A stretch of DNA of 64,000 nucleotides, from the NCBI RefSeq assembly GCF_001298265.1, contig NZ_LGSZ01000040.1, positions 124,001 to 188,000 of the forward strand, given 5' to 3'. The position numbers and the translations under genes are program-made. Shown here piece after piece: positions 1-7,055 of the stretch. Under the pieces are notes generated by a model, which was given only the letters and a program-made list of their open reading frames with translations, was not told the DNA's origin and ran no database searches. Origin of the DNA: Allobosea vaviloviae (GTDB taxonomy: Bacteria; Pseudomonadota; Alphaproteobacteria; Rhizobiales; Beijerinckiaceae). How positions within the stretch are numbered: the first letter of the stretch is position 1; every line of letters begins with the position of its first letter.

Positions 1-437
1 TCACGCTGATCCCCGGCGCGACGATCGATCCCGGCTTTGTGGCTGAGGCGATTTCCAGCGCATCCGTCCGATACCAGATCAATGCGGTCGCATATGACCG
101 CTGGCGCATCGAAGACCTGCGGCGCGAGCTGGGCTTGTTCGGAGCGCCAGTGCCACTCACGCCCTTCGGGCAAGGCTTCAAGGATTTCTCGCCGGCCGTG
201 GACATGTTGGAGCGCTGCGTCGCCGAGAAGCAGCTCCGGCACGGCGGCAATCCCGTCCTCAACATGTGCGCGGCGAATGCAGTGGTGACGCGCGATCCGG
301 CCGGCGGCCGCAAGCTCGACAAGTCGAAGGCTGCGGGCCGGATCGACGGCCTGGTGGCGCTGGCGATGGCGCTCAGCATCTCGAAACGCCATGAACCCGA
401 GGCGCTGCCTGCATGCCTCGCGGAACTAATCGCTTGA
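1..437 (+). CDS. Phage terminase large subunit, C-terminal part (runs off left edge)
   Basis: The reading frame is open from base 3 to the stop at 435-437 (144 residues visible), so the gene begins upstream of the window. The segment carries the end of the nuclease domain of a TerL of the YmfN/Terminase_1 type; the C-terminal stretch GRIDGLVALAMAL is typical of that family and holds a metal-binding Asp. The ATPase half lies outside the window. It belongs to the integrated element, not to the GTA, whose own terminase end is at 8145-8285. It is followed at once by a palindrome and a convergent gene. Family assignment rests on motif recognition. Confidence 0.75.
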   Translation, partial: TLIPGATIDPGFVAEAISSASVRYQINAVAYDRWRIEDLRRELGLFGAPVPLTPFGQGFKDFSPAVDMLERCVAEKQLRHGGNPVLNMCAANAVVTRDPAGGRKLDKSKAAGRIDGLVALAMALSISKRHEPEALPACLAELIA

Positions 438-446
438 GCCATGCAA

Positions 447-479
447 AATCTTAGGGTGACATGGTGTCACCCTAAGATT
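447..479. terminator. Perfect 15-bp inverted repeat between convergent genes
   Basis: AATCTTAGGGTGACA (447-461) is followed by a 3-base loop (TGG) and its exact complement (465-479). It lies between the terminase stop and the stop codon of the opposite-strand gene, so it most likely acts as a bidirectional terminator. No T-run follows, and a palindrome of this size could instead be a protein-binding site. Confidence 0.6.
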
Positions 480-1102
480 CAGCGCAGCCGGGCCGGGACC
501 CCATCCTGTCCAGTACAATACTTGTATAAAGCCTTGAATGAGGCCTCTATATCGTCAAGCTCGCGGGTTGCGTAATCGGTAAATCCGTCACGGAAATCTT
601 CATCTTCAGCATACTCGATAAAGCCATTTCTAACGTGCTTAAGTGTCGCGATCTCATCGACGGCTGGTTCAAGAGCTTTGTAGAGATCACTATCGAGCGT
701 TGCGACCTCAAGCATAAAGCGAGCATCGAATTTATCTACGACATCAGCAATGGCGCCTCCCGAACGCTGTGATTTGCGATCGTCGCCTTTATCCCAGCTT
801 TCGTATCGAAGCCCTCCAGAGCTTGCAGTATAGACCTTCACATATGTACGAATTCCCTCATCGACATTACGAAATGCACTGAGAGCATGCCTGAAAGAGC
901 GAATTGCGCCCTGCAATAGTTCGAGCTCACGCCCGATGAAGTGCTTTATCGCAGCTTTCTTCCGTCGGTCTGCGCTACGCCTTCTTCGAGATTCCAGTCC
1001 TTCCCTCGCGGCAAAAACGATGAGAGCAACAACCGCTGTTGCGGGAAGCAGTACGCCAATACCTTGAAAGGTTTGGAAGGCAGCCGTGGCATATTCAAGC
1101 AT
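479..1102 (-). CDS. Hypothetical single-pass membrane protein of the integrated element
   Basis: This 207-residue protein has one hydrophobic segment near the N-terminus (about residues 14-32), then a basic patch (ESRRRRSADRRKK) and a mostly helical, charged cytoplasmic domain. I do not recognise a family. Its start codon lies directly beside the stop of the upstream repressor gene, so the two form a leftward operon expressed in the lysogenic state. Base composition is visibly poorer in GC than the neighbours, as expected for recently acquired cargo. A role in superinfection exclusion or phage defence is possible by position only. Confidence 0.6.
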   Translation of the reverse strand: MLEYATAAFQTFQGIGVLLPATAVVALIVFAAREGLESRRRRSADRRKKAAIKHFIGRELELLQGAIRSFRHALSAFRNVDEGIRTYVKVYTASSGGLRYESWDKGDDRKSQRSGGAIADVVDKFDARFMLEVATLDSDLYKALEPAVDEIATLKHVRNGFIEYAEDEDFRDGFTDYATRELDDIEASFKALYKYCTGQDGVPARLR

Positions 1103-1327
1103 TCAGATGGCCCTCAACCGCACGCCGGGGCCGCCGCCGTTCTGCGGGATGAACTCGACGCCGGCAGCCTCCAGAGCTACGCGGATCGCATCAACTGTGC
1201 GCTCCCGTAGTTCCTCACCACGTTCGAGGCGCGCGATCGTGTCAGGGGATACCTTGGCCTGCTCAGCAAGTTCGCGGACCCCAATCCCCAGGGCGGCGCG
1301 CGCCATCTTGCATTGAACCGCGAGCAT
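1103..1327 (-). CDS. XRE-family helix-turn-helix repressor
   Basis: A 74-residue protein that is essentially one XRE/Cro-C1 domain: the segment GVRELAEQAKVSPDTIARLE (about residues 15-34) is the helix-turn-helix. The C-terminal run EAAGVEFIPQNGG is common in small alphaproteobacterial XRE regulators. It is divergent from the S24-like gene at 1416 and probably controls the 88-bp region between them as the lysogeny repressor of the element. The next gene on the same strand starts one base after its stop. Confidence 0.8.
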   Translation of the reverse strand: MLAVQCKMARAALGIGVRELAEQAKVSPDTIARLERGEELRERTVDAIRVALEAAGVEFIPQNGGGPGVRLRAI

Positions 1328-1415
1328 ATCGGAACCCTGTTACGATTTCGTTTGACATACCAGAAATTTGACGGTTATCGTATCCATGTTACGAAAACCG
1401 CACAAGGAAATTCCG
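1328..1415. promoter_or_regulatory. Divergent promoter/operator region of the element
   Basis: A rightward promoter candidate is TTGACA (1352-1357), 17-bp spacing, then TTATCG (1375-1380). The octamer TGTTACGA occurs at 1338-1345 and 1387-1394, flanking that promoter, and is a candidate operator for the XRE repressor. A ribosome-binding site AAGGAAA (1404-1410) precedes the ATG at 1416. All assignments are by inspection. Confidence 0.5.
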
Positions 1416-1829
1416 ATGTTGAACACCGCTGTTCGCACGGCTGGCGGAGCTATGCCCGCTGCCAAGAAAACTTCGACGATCTTCTGGCCCGACGACATGC
1501 CCGAGGTCTACGGCATGATCTGCGATGGCGATTGCCTTTCGCCTGAGATCACGCACGGCACAACACTTGTCTTCGACCGCGACGAGCCGGTGCAGGCTGG
1601 AGATTTCGTGGCGCTGTTCTGGAAGCCGGAGCACGTCCGCGACGGTGAGCACCAGGTCGCGGTCAAGCGCCTCGTCATCGGTCCTCCGCCGTGGGGGCGG
1701 TTCGGCGAAGCGGTCGGCGGCGAACTCGCGCCGATGATCGTCGTCGAGATGCTGAACCCGCCCCGGCAGTTCGCTGTCCGGTGCGACATGCTGCTTGGGC
1801 TGCACAAATGCAAAGGGCCGATGCGCTGA
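1416..1829 (+). CDS. Stand-alone S24/LexA-like peptidase-fold protein
   Basis: From the ATG at 1416 (AAGGAAA five bases upstream; longer starts at 1368 and 1386 lack such a site) the product has 137 residues. GDCLSPEITHGTTLVF followed by GDFVALF and VKRLV matches the layout of the S24 peptidase domain of LexA/CI repressors, including the Lys of the Ser-Lys dyad (K84). The usual catalytic Ser after GD is a Cys here (C40), and there is no N-terminal DNA-binding domain. It may be a non-cleaving partner of the adjacent XRE repressor or an antirepressor. The fold call is inference from motif spacing. Confidence 0.6.
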   Translation: MLNTAVRTAGGAMPAAKKTSTIFWPDDMPEVYGMICDGDCLSPEITHGTTLVFDRDEPVQAGDFVALFWKPEHVRDGEHQVAVKRLVIGPPPWGRFGEAVGGELAPMIVVEMLNPPRQFAVRCDMLLGLHKCKGPMR

Positions 1830-1925
1830 AACGTGAGGCTGGGAATAGATAGGCGTATCGTGCCGATGAACTTGACCTCGACCATTTATCGGTCTATGAC
1901 ACCGATGAACGGTCGGGGTTTTGGC

Positions 1926-2576
1926 ATGGCACTTTTGAGCGAACTGGTAGCCACGTGTGAGGCGCAGCGGCTTGATACTGCCGCGACGCTCACCGTTTTT
2001 GCGCGGCGCTTGCGTGAGGCCGGCAGGGTGTCGAAAGCGGGGCGTGGTCGCGGCGCTGCCCATATGACCTTTCTCGACGCCGCGCGCTTCCTCATAGCCT
2101 GCGCCGCGACGGATCACCCCGAACAGGCCGCAGATGCGGAGTATCAGTTCAGCAACGCCGTGTTCTCGCATGGGCTGGACGGGACATCGTTCCATCTCGA
2201 TGCGACGATTGCGCCAACTCTCGATATCGGCCTGGCCCGGCTGCTGGGGGCGATTGCTGACGGAACAATCGATGAAGCGCATCACGCAAAAGGATCGCCC
2301 TTCGCTCCGATGCTTTCCTTGCTTGTTTTCAGAGGCGGCGTGAACGCGAATATTCGCGTCCAGGGAAGCGAATACCATTTCAGCCATCCCACGCTTTCGG
2401 CGGTTGTCTCCGCTCCAGACTATTTGTCTCAAAAGCCACTTTCCGAAGCTTACGAGCGCGAGACCTATCGGTTTCGGAACGGCAAGAATCTCATTGCGGA
2501 GCTGAACGCGACGCTGCTGAGGGCGGTCGCGAATCTCATCGCCGGCAATGCCCGTGAACCTGCTTCCCCGTCGTGA
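1926..2576 (+). CDS. Hypothetical phage-associated protein
   Basis: The frame is open from 1833, with possible starts at 1833 (GTG), 1866, 1896, 1905 and 1926. I chose 1926 because GGGG lies seven bases before it and the conserved-looking part begins there (216 residues). Residues of about 15-60 (LTVFARRLREAGRVSKAGRGRGAAH, in part) resemble the N-terminal region of unnamed proteins found beside phage repressors in alphaproteobacteria. No enzymatic motif is visible. It is the last gene before the head module and its stop lies inside a repeated 19-bp sequence. Confidence 0.55.
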   Translation: MALLSELVATCEAQRLDTAATLTVFARRLREAGRVSKAGRGRGAAHMTFLDAARFLIACAATDHPEQAADAEYQFSNAVFSHGLDGTSFHLDATIAPTLDIGLARLLGAIADGTIDEAHHAKGSPFAPMLSLLVFRGGVNANIRVQGSEYHFSHPTLSAVVSAPDYLSQKPLSEAYERETYRFRNGKNLIAELNATLLRAVANLIAGNAREPASPS

Positions 2577-2643
2577 TGACGGCATGTCCCCGCGTCGGCA
2601 GCGCTGGCCCGATGGACCCCTAAGCCCCGTCGCGATGACGGCA
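2566..2643. repeat. Pair of 19-bp direct repeats with internal dyad, upstream of head genes
   Basis: CCCCGTCGTGATGACGGCA (2566-2584) and CCCCGTCGCGATGACGGCA (2625-2643) differ at one base and are 59 bp apart start to start. Each contains the dyad CCGTC-N5-GACGG. They bracket the spacer before the decoration-protein gene, whose ribosome-binding site (GGAAGGA) follows. They may be operators controlling the morphogenesis operon. Confidence 0.5.
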
Positions 2644-2665
2644 ACCCCCACGGAAGGACCGAACC

Positions 2666-3100
2666 ATGCGTGACCTGATTTCCAACCTCGGCGCGAAGAT
2701 CGCCATCCCTGCGGCGTCATACGACGCCGACAACACCCCGCCCGCGATCGACCTTCGCGGCTTCGACAGCGCCGCTTTCCTGATCCATGTGGGCGTCGGC
2801 GGCATCACCTTCACCGGCACGAACAAGGTCGAATTCAAGCTGACCCACGCCGATTCGGAAGCCGGCGCCTACACCGCTGTGACGGCAGCCGACGTGCAGG
2901 GCGTCGCCAGCGTCGGCGCGGGCGGCATCGTCAAGACGCTGAACGCGGCCCATGCCAGCCCGAGCCTCACCAAGGTCGGCTATGTCGGCGGCAAACCTTT
3001 CGCGAAGCTGCTGGCCGATTTCTCCGGCACGCATGGCGCGGCGACGCCGATCGGCGTGACCGTCGCCCTGGCCCATCCCCGCAACGCGCCGGTGGCCTGA
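2666..3100 (+). CDS. Probable capsid decoration / structural protein
   Basis: A 144-residue protein rich in Gly, Ala, Thr and short beta-type stretches (DLRGFDSAAFLIHVG, FTGTNKVEFKLTHADSEAG), a pattern common in phage head decoration or minor structural proteins. I do not recognise a named family. It is the first gene of a rightward run of head genes and is preceded by GGAAGGA. Position directly before the major capsid gene supports a capsid-cementing role; this is inference. Confidence 0.5.
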   Translation: MRDLISNLGAKIAIPAASYDADNTPPAIDLRGFDSAAFLIHVGVGGITFTGTNKVEFKLTHADSEAGAYTAVTAADVQGVASVGAGGIVKTLNAAHASPSLTKVGYVGGKPFAKLLADFSGTHGAATPIGVTVALAHPRNAPVA

Positions 3101-3159
3101 TCCCGAAACCAGATTGAACGCCGCGACGGCAGTCCAGTCCCTTAGAAGGAACCTGATCG

Positions 3160-4413
3160 ATGAATCTGAACGACCTCAAAGAGAAGCGCGCCGGCAAGAT
3201 CGCGGAGCTGCGCGCCATCAACGACAAGGCGATGAAGGCCAACCGCGATCTCGACGATGGTGAGCGCGCGTCCTTCGAAGCGGCAGAGAATGAAACCCGC
3301 ACGCTCGAGGATCAGATCGGCCGCGCTGAAAAGCTCGCTGCCTATGAACGCCTCGAGGCGCGCGGCGAGCCGATCGACGGTGGCGAGATGCGCCGTGAGC
3401 TGCGCAGCTACTCGCTGTCGGCCGCGATCAATGGCGCGCTCACCGGCCGGCTGACCGGCCGCGAAGCCGAGGTGCATCAGGAGCTGTCGAAGGGTCGCGA
3501 GCAGCGTACCGGCAACGGCATTCATCTTGCCGTTCCGACCGAAATCCTCCTGGGCGAAACGCGCTCCCAGACGGTCGGCAGCGATCCTGCAGGCGGATAC
3601 ACCGTCGCCACCAATGTCGCGGCGGTGGCCGATCGCTTCCGTCCGGCGCTCAAGGTGCAGGCGATGGGGGCGACCGTGATGCCGAACCTCACCGGCTTCC
3701 TCGACCTGCCAAACCTGGCATCTTCGGGCACGGCGACATGGGTGCCCGAAAACGGCAATGCCACCCGCAGCGCCGCTGGCTTCGAAAAGGTCAGCATGGG
3801 GCCGAAGACGATCACGGGCGAATATCGCCTGTCGCGTCGCCTGATGCTCCAGTCGGGCGCGGCCATCGAAGACCTGCTCCGCCGTGACCTGGGCTTCGTC
3901 CTCGCTCAGGGACTCGACCTGGCCGCGATCAATGGCAGCGGCCAGAACGCCGAACCGCGCGGCATCCTGCAAACGCCCGGCGTTGAGAACATCGGAGAGG
4001 TTCCCATGACCGCCTCCGGCGTCATCGATTACACATCCGACCTCATCGCAGCGCTGGAACTCGATGATGTCAGCGGGACCGGCGCGTTCCTCACGAACCC
4101 GACAGTCATGAAGCTTGTTCGCAAGCTGAAGGACGCCGATGGCCATGTGATGCCGCTCGCCGAGCTATTCCATGCCCAGCGCGTGGAAGTCTCGACGCAG
4201 GTTCCCAGCACGATCGGGGCGGGCGGCAACAAGTCGGCGCTGATCTATGGTCAGTGGGGCGAACTGGTGATCGGCTACTGGTCGGCGGTCGATATTTTGC
4301 TGAACCCCTACCATCCCGACGTGGCTTCGAACGGTGGTGCGCTCCTGCATGCCTTCCTCGATGCCGACGTGGCCGTGCGCCACACGGAAGCGTTCGCGTT
4401 TGCGGAGTTCTGA
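3160..4413 (+). CDS. HK97-fold major capsid protein of the integrated element
   Basis: 417 residues. Residues of about 1-75 form a charged coiled-coil delta domain (LKEKRAGKIAELRAINDKA), which acts as internal scaffold and is removed by the prohead protease in this family. The capsid fold follows, with family hallmarks such as GSDPAGGYTV, STPI-like loops and NGSGQNAEPRGIL. RBS AAGGA precedes the ATG. The connector gene begins three bases after the stop. It is clearly distinct in sequence from the GTA capsid at 10565. Confidence 0.9.
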   Translation: MNLNDLKEKRAGKIAELRAINDKAMKANRDLDDGERASFEAAENETRTLEDQIGRAEKLAAYERLEARGEPIDGGEMRRELRSYSLSAAINGALTGRLTGREAEVHQELSKGREQRTGNGIHLAVPTEILLGETRSQTVGSDPAGGYTVATNVAAVADRFRPALKVQAMGATVMPNLTGFLDLPNLASSGTATWVPENGNATRSAAGFEKVSMGPKTITGEYRLSRRLMLQSGAAIEDLLRRDLGFVLAQGLDLAAINGSGQNAEPRGILQTPGVENIGEVPMTASGVIDYTSDLIAALELDDVSGTGAFLTNPTVMKLVRKLKDADGHVMPLAELFHAQRVEVSTQVPSTIGAGGNKSALIYGQWGELVIGYWSAVDILLNPYHPDVASNGGALLHAFLDADVAVRHTEAFAFAEF

Positions 4414-4416
4414 ACG

Positions 4417-4692
4417 ATGATCGACCTTGCCGCCGCGAAATCACACTGCCGCGTCGATCACGACGAAGACGACGCGGCGATCACGGCCATGATCGCGGCG
4501 GCAAGCGGTCATTTCGAAAGCGTCGGCGTCGATATGTCGGCGGCGCCACTACCTGCCGCCGTGACCCATGCCGTCCTGATGCTGGTAGCGCATTTCTACC
4601 AGCATCGGGAGGCTGTCTCGCACACGCAGACGGCCGCGACTCAGATCGGCGTCGATCGCCTGATCCAGCCCTATCGCGAGGTAAGCCTATGA
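4417..4692 (+). CDS. Head-tail connector (gp6-like)
   Basis: A 91-residue protein beginning IDLAAAKSHCRVDHDEDDAA, the standard opening of HK97 gp6-like connectors, which form a ring below the portal. The rest is helical (VTHAVLMLVAHFYQHREAV). Its TGA overlaps the ATG of the protease gene (ATGA), indicating translational coupling. Length is typical for the short members of the family. Confidence 0.85.
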   Translation: MIDLAAAKSHCRVDHDEDDAAITAMIAAASGHFESVGVDMSAAPLPAAVTHAVLMLVAHFYQHREAVSHTQTAATQIGVDRLIQPYREVSL

Positions 4693-5222
4693 AACCGGAA
4701 CGCCGCGCGCTCACGGTTGAAATCCGCGCCAAGGGCCGCAGGCTCGAAGGCTATGCCGCGACGTTCGGCAACCCGGCTGAAATCGGCGGGCGCTTCGTCG
4801 AGACGATCGCGCGCGGGGCCTTCGCCGCAACGCTCAGCAGCCGGGGCGATATTCTTGCCCTGGTGGATCACGATCCCGGCCGCGTCCTCGCCCGCACCCG
4901 TTCCGGCACGCTCCGGCTGTCTGAGGACAGCAAGGGGCTGGCCTTCGCGCTCGACGTGCCTGACACCTCGCATGGCCGCGACGTGCTTGCCCTGGCCGAG
5001 CGTGGCGACCTTGGTGGCATGTCGTTCGGCTTCACCGCGATCGACGAGCATCGCGATGGCGATCGGCGCGAACTGCGCGCCGTCGAGCTTCATGAAATCT
5101 CCGTCGTGCTGGCCTGGCCTGCCTATGACGGCACGATCATCCAAGCGCGCTCGCTCGAAACGGGCGCGCCGTTCCGGCTCTATGCCGAACGCACGCTCAA
5201 GCTTCTGGAGCTGTCCCGATGA
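4689..5222 (+). CDS. HK97-family prohead protease of the integrated element
   Basis: 177 residues from the ATG that overlaps the connector stop; the longer frame upstream runs through the capsid gene and is not used. It opens with RRLEGYAATFGNPAEIGGR, then LVDHDPGR (catalytic His61) and GGMSFGF (catalytic Ser112), the signature of herpesvirus-assemblin-like prohead proteases (U35). It would remove the capsid delta domain during maturation. Its stop overlaps the portal start (ATGA). Unlike canonical HK97 order, it follows the capsid gene. Confidence 0.9.
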   Translation: MKPERRALTVEIRAKGRRLEGYAATFGNPAEIGGRFVETIARGAFAATLSSRGDILALVDHDPGRVLARTRSGTLRLSEDSKGLAFALDVPDTSHGRDVLALAERGDLGGMSFGFTAIDEHRDGDRRELRAVELHEISVVLAWPAYDGTIIQARSLETGAPFRLYAERTLKLLELSR

Positions 5223-6451
5223 GCTTTCTTGATCGCATCCTGGGGCGCGAGAAGCGCGCTGAGGCCCGCATCAGATCGGATGATCCGTTCATTGGTGAAT
5301 GGTTCGGCCTGCAAGGCGGCGTCGGCGCACATGTCGATCCGCAGCGAGCCAGCGGCCTCGCTACGGCCGGCGCATGCATTTCGATCATCAGCCAGGCGCT
5401 CGCCGCCGTGCCGCTCAACGTCTATCGCCGCACTGGCAATGGCGGGCGCGATCGGGCGACCGATCATCCCCTCTATGGCGTTCTGCACGACATGCCGAAC
5501 CCGGTGATGACGGCATTCGAGGCTCGCGAAACGATGCTCGCAAGCCTGCTGATGACCGGCAACGCCTATGCCGCGATCGATTGGAACGCGCGCGGACAAG
5601 TGACGGCGCTTCATCCGCTCGATCCCGGCCGCGTCGCTGTCGAGCGTCTGGAGAGCGGGCGTCTGCGCTATCGCGTGACCGATCGCGGCGGCCGGGTGCG
5701 TGTTTATGTCCAGGACGAAATCCTTCACCTCCGCTACCGCCTGGCGCGTGACGGGGTGATGGGGTTGTCCCCGATCCAGCTCGCCCGCGAGACGTTCAAC
5801 CTGGCGCTCACGCAACAGGAGACGGCGGCGGGCCTGGCCGCAAAGGGCAACCGCCCTTCCGGCGCTTTGGTGTTCCCCAACATGCTCGGTCCTGCCGGCA
5901 AGGACGACGCCCTGACGAAACTCGGGGCGAAGATTTCGGCGAACAGCGTCACCTCGAACGTGCTTGTCCTGGATGGCGGCGCGGAGTGGAAATCCTTCTC
6001 CATGACGGCGAAAGATGCCGAATTCCTGGAAAGCCGCAAGCTCACCAATCTCGATATCTGCCGGATCTGGAGCGTGCCGCCAACGGCTGTTGGGATTCTT
6101 GACCACGGCACCTATTCAAACGTCGAGATGGAAAGCCGCGCGCTCGTCGTTCGCTGTCTGGCGCCCATGGCGCGGCGCGTCGAGCAGGCCATGAATATTG
6201 CGCTGCTGCCTGCCGGAAGCCGGCGAGCGCTCTTTGTCGAGCATGACCTTGCCGGCTTGCTGCGGGGCGACATGAAAGCGCGATATGAGAGCTATCGGAT
6301 CGGCCGCGAGTGGGGCTGGCTAAGCCCCAACGAAATCCGCGGCTGGGAGAACATGCCGGAGATCGAGGGCGGCGAGGAATACCTGTCGCCGCTTAACATG
6401 GTCCCACTCGACGAACGCGGCAGCGATGCCGGCGGCGACGGTGCGGCATGA
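5219..6451 (+). CDS. HK97-family portal protein of the integrated element
   Basis: 410 residues. Segments such as TAGACISIISQALAAVPLNVYR, YGVLHDMPNPVMTAFEARE (shortened here), MTGNAYAAIDWN and SVPPTAVGILDHGTYSN are diagnostic of the phage portal (Phage_portal, HK97 type) that forms the dodecameric DNA entry ring. The start codon overlaps the protease stop and the stop overlaps the head-closure start, so protease, portal and head closure are translationally coupled. It is a different lineage from the GTA portal at 8421. Confidence 0.92.
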   Translation: MSFLDRILGREKRAEARIRSDDPFIGEWFGLQGGVGAHVDPQRASGLATAGACISIISQALAAVPLNVYRRTGNGGRDRATDHPLYGVLHDMPNPVMTAFEARETMLASLLMTGNAYAAIDWNARGQVTALHPLDPGRVAVERLESGRLRYRVTDRGGRVRVYVQDEILHLRYRLARDGVMGLSPIQLARETFNLALTQQETAAGLAAKGNRPSGALVFPNMLGPAGKDDALTKLGAKISANSVTSNVLVLDGGAEWKSFSMTAKDAEFLESRKLTNLDICRIWSVPPTAVGILDHGTYSNVEMESRALVVRCLAPMARRVEQAMNIALLPAGSRRALFVEHDLAGLLRGDMKARYESYRIGREWGWLSPNEIRGWENMPEIEGGEEYLSPLNMVPLDERGSDAGGDGAA

Positions 6452-6783
6452 CCACGGCGGGCGACCTTGATCGGCGGATCGTCATCGAGCGCTTCGTTGT
6501 GGTCGGCGATGACGGCTATGGCAATGAAATCACCGAATGGCGTGAGCTGGCCAGCATTGCTGCCTCACGCCTCGACGTATCGGATACCGAGCGCGTGGCG
6601 TTCGGTCGCCTCGTCTCGACGCGGGTGAGCCGCTTCGTCATCCGCGCTGCCGGGCCTCAGGCGAGCGTCAACGCCGTGGATCGGCTCGCCCATGATGGCC
6701 TGACCTGGGAAATCATCGGCGTCAAAGAGGCCAAGGATGGCCGAAACCGCTTCCTCGAAATCACGGCAGCGGCGGGAGGATAA
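6448..6783 (+). CDS. Phage head closure / head-tail adaptor protein
   Basis: 111 residues starting TTAGDLDRRIVIERFVVVGDD and continuing with EWRELASIAASR, the pattern of the SPP1 gp16/HK97 gp10-like head-tail joining family. It seals the connector after DNA packaging and offers the interface for a tail. It is the last recognisable head gene: no tail genes follow, and the next genes are the DNA-binding protein and the integrase. Confidence 0.85.
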   Translation: MTTAGDLDRRIVIERFVVVGDDGYGNEITEWRELASIAASRLDVSDTERVAFGRLVSTRVSRFVIRAAGPQASVNAVDRLAHDGLTWEIIGVKEAKDGRNRFLEITAAAGG

Positions 6784-6788
6784 GGATC

Positions 6789-7055
6789 GTGGCCGCGCAA
6801 CCTCTCAGCTCAGAGCGTCCGCCGTCATATGTGTCGTGCAGCACGCTCGCGCGCGAGCTGGATGCCTCTGAATCGACGGTGCATGAGATGGTGCGTCGGG
6901 GCGTCCTGCCGCAGCCTGTGAAGCTATCCACCGGATGCGTGCGGTGGTGTTGGGCCGACGTGCAGCGCGCGCTCGGATCGCTTTCGGCGGGCCGTGCATC
7001 GCCGGCTGCCAACGATCCCTTCCTAGCGGGGGCTCGCAATGCCACGTCAGCGTAG
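6789..7055 (+). CDS. AlpA/excisionase-like winged helix DNA-binding protein
   Basis: 88 residues from GTG 6789. SCSTLARELDASESTVHEMV then RRGVLPQPVKLSTGCVRW and W..DV reads as a MerR/AlpA-type domain (HTH_17 style), in which the strand LPQPVKL..G.VRW forms the wing. AlpA and Xis proteins of this type control integrase expression or excision. The integrase start lies inside its 3' end (17-bp overlap), which supports a joint role in recombination. Confidence 0.8.
   Translation: MAAQPLSSERPPSYVSCSTLARELDASESTVHEMVRRGVLPQPVKLSTGCVRWCWADVQRALGSLSAGRASPAANDPFLAGARNATSA

Noticed and set aside
4254..4688. N-terminal extension of the element's prohead protease
   Set aside because: This part of the frame overlaps capsid and connector genes; the ATG at 4689 overlaps the connector stop and begins the conserved domain.
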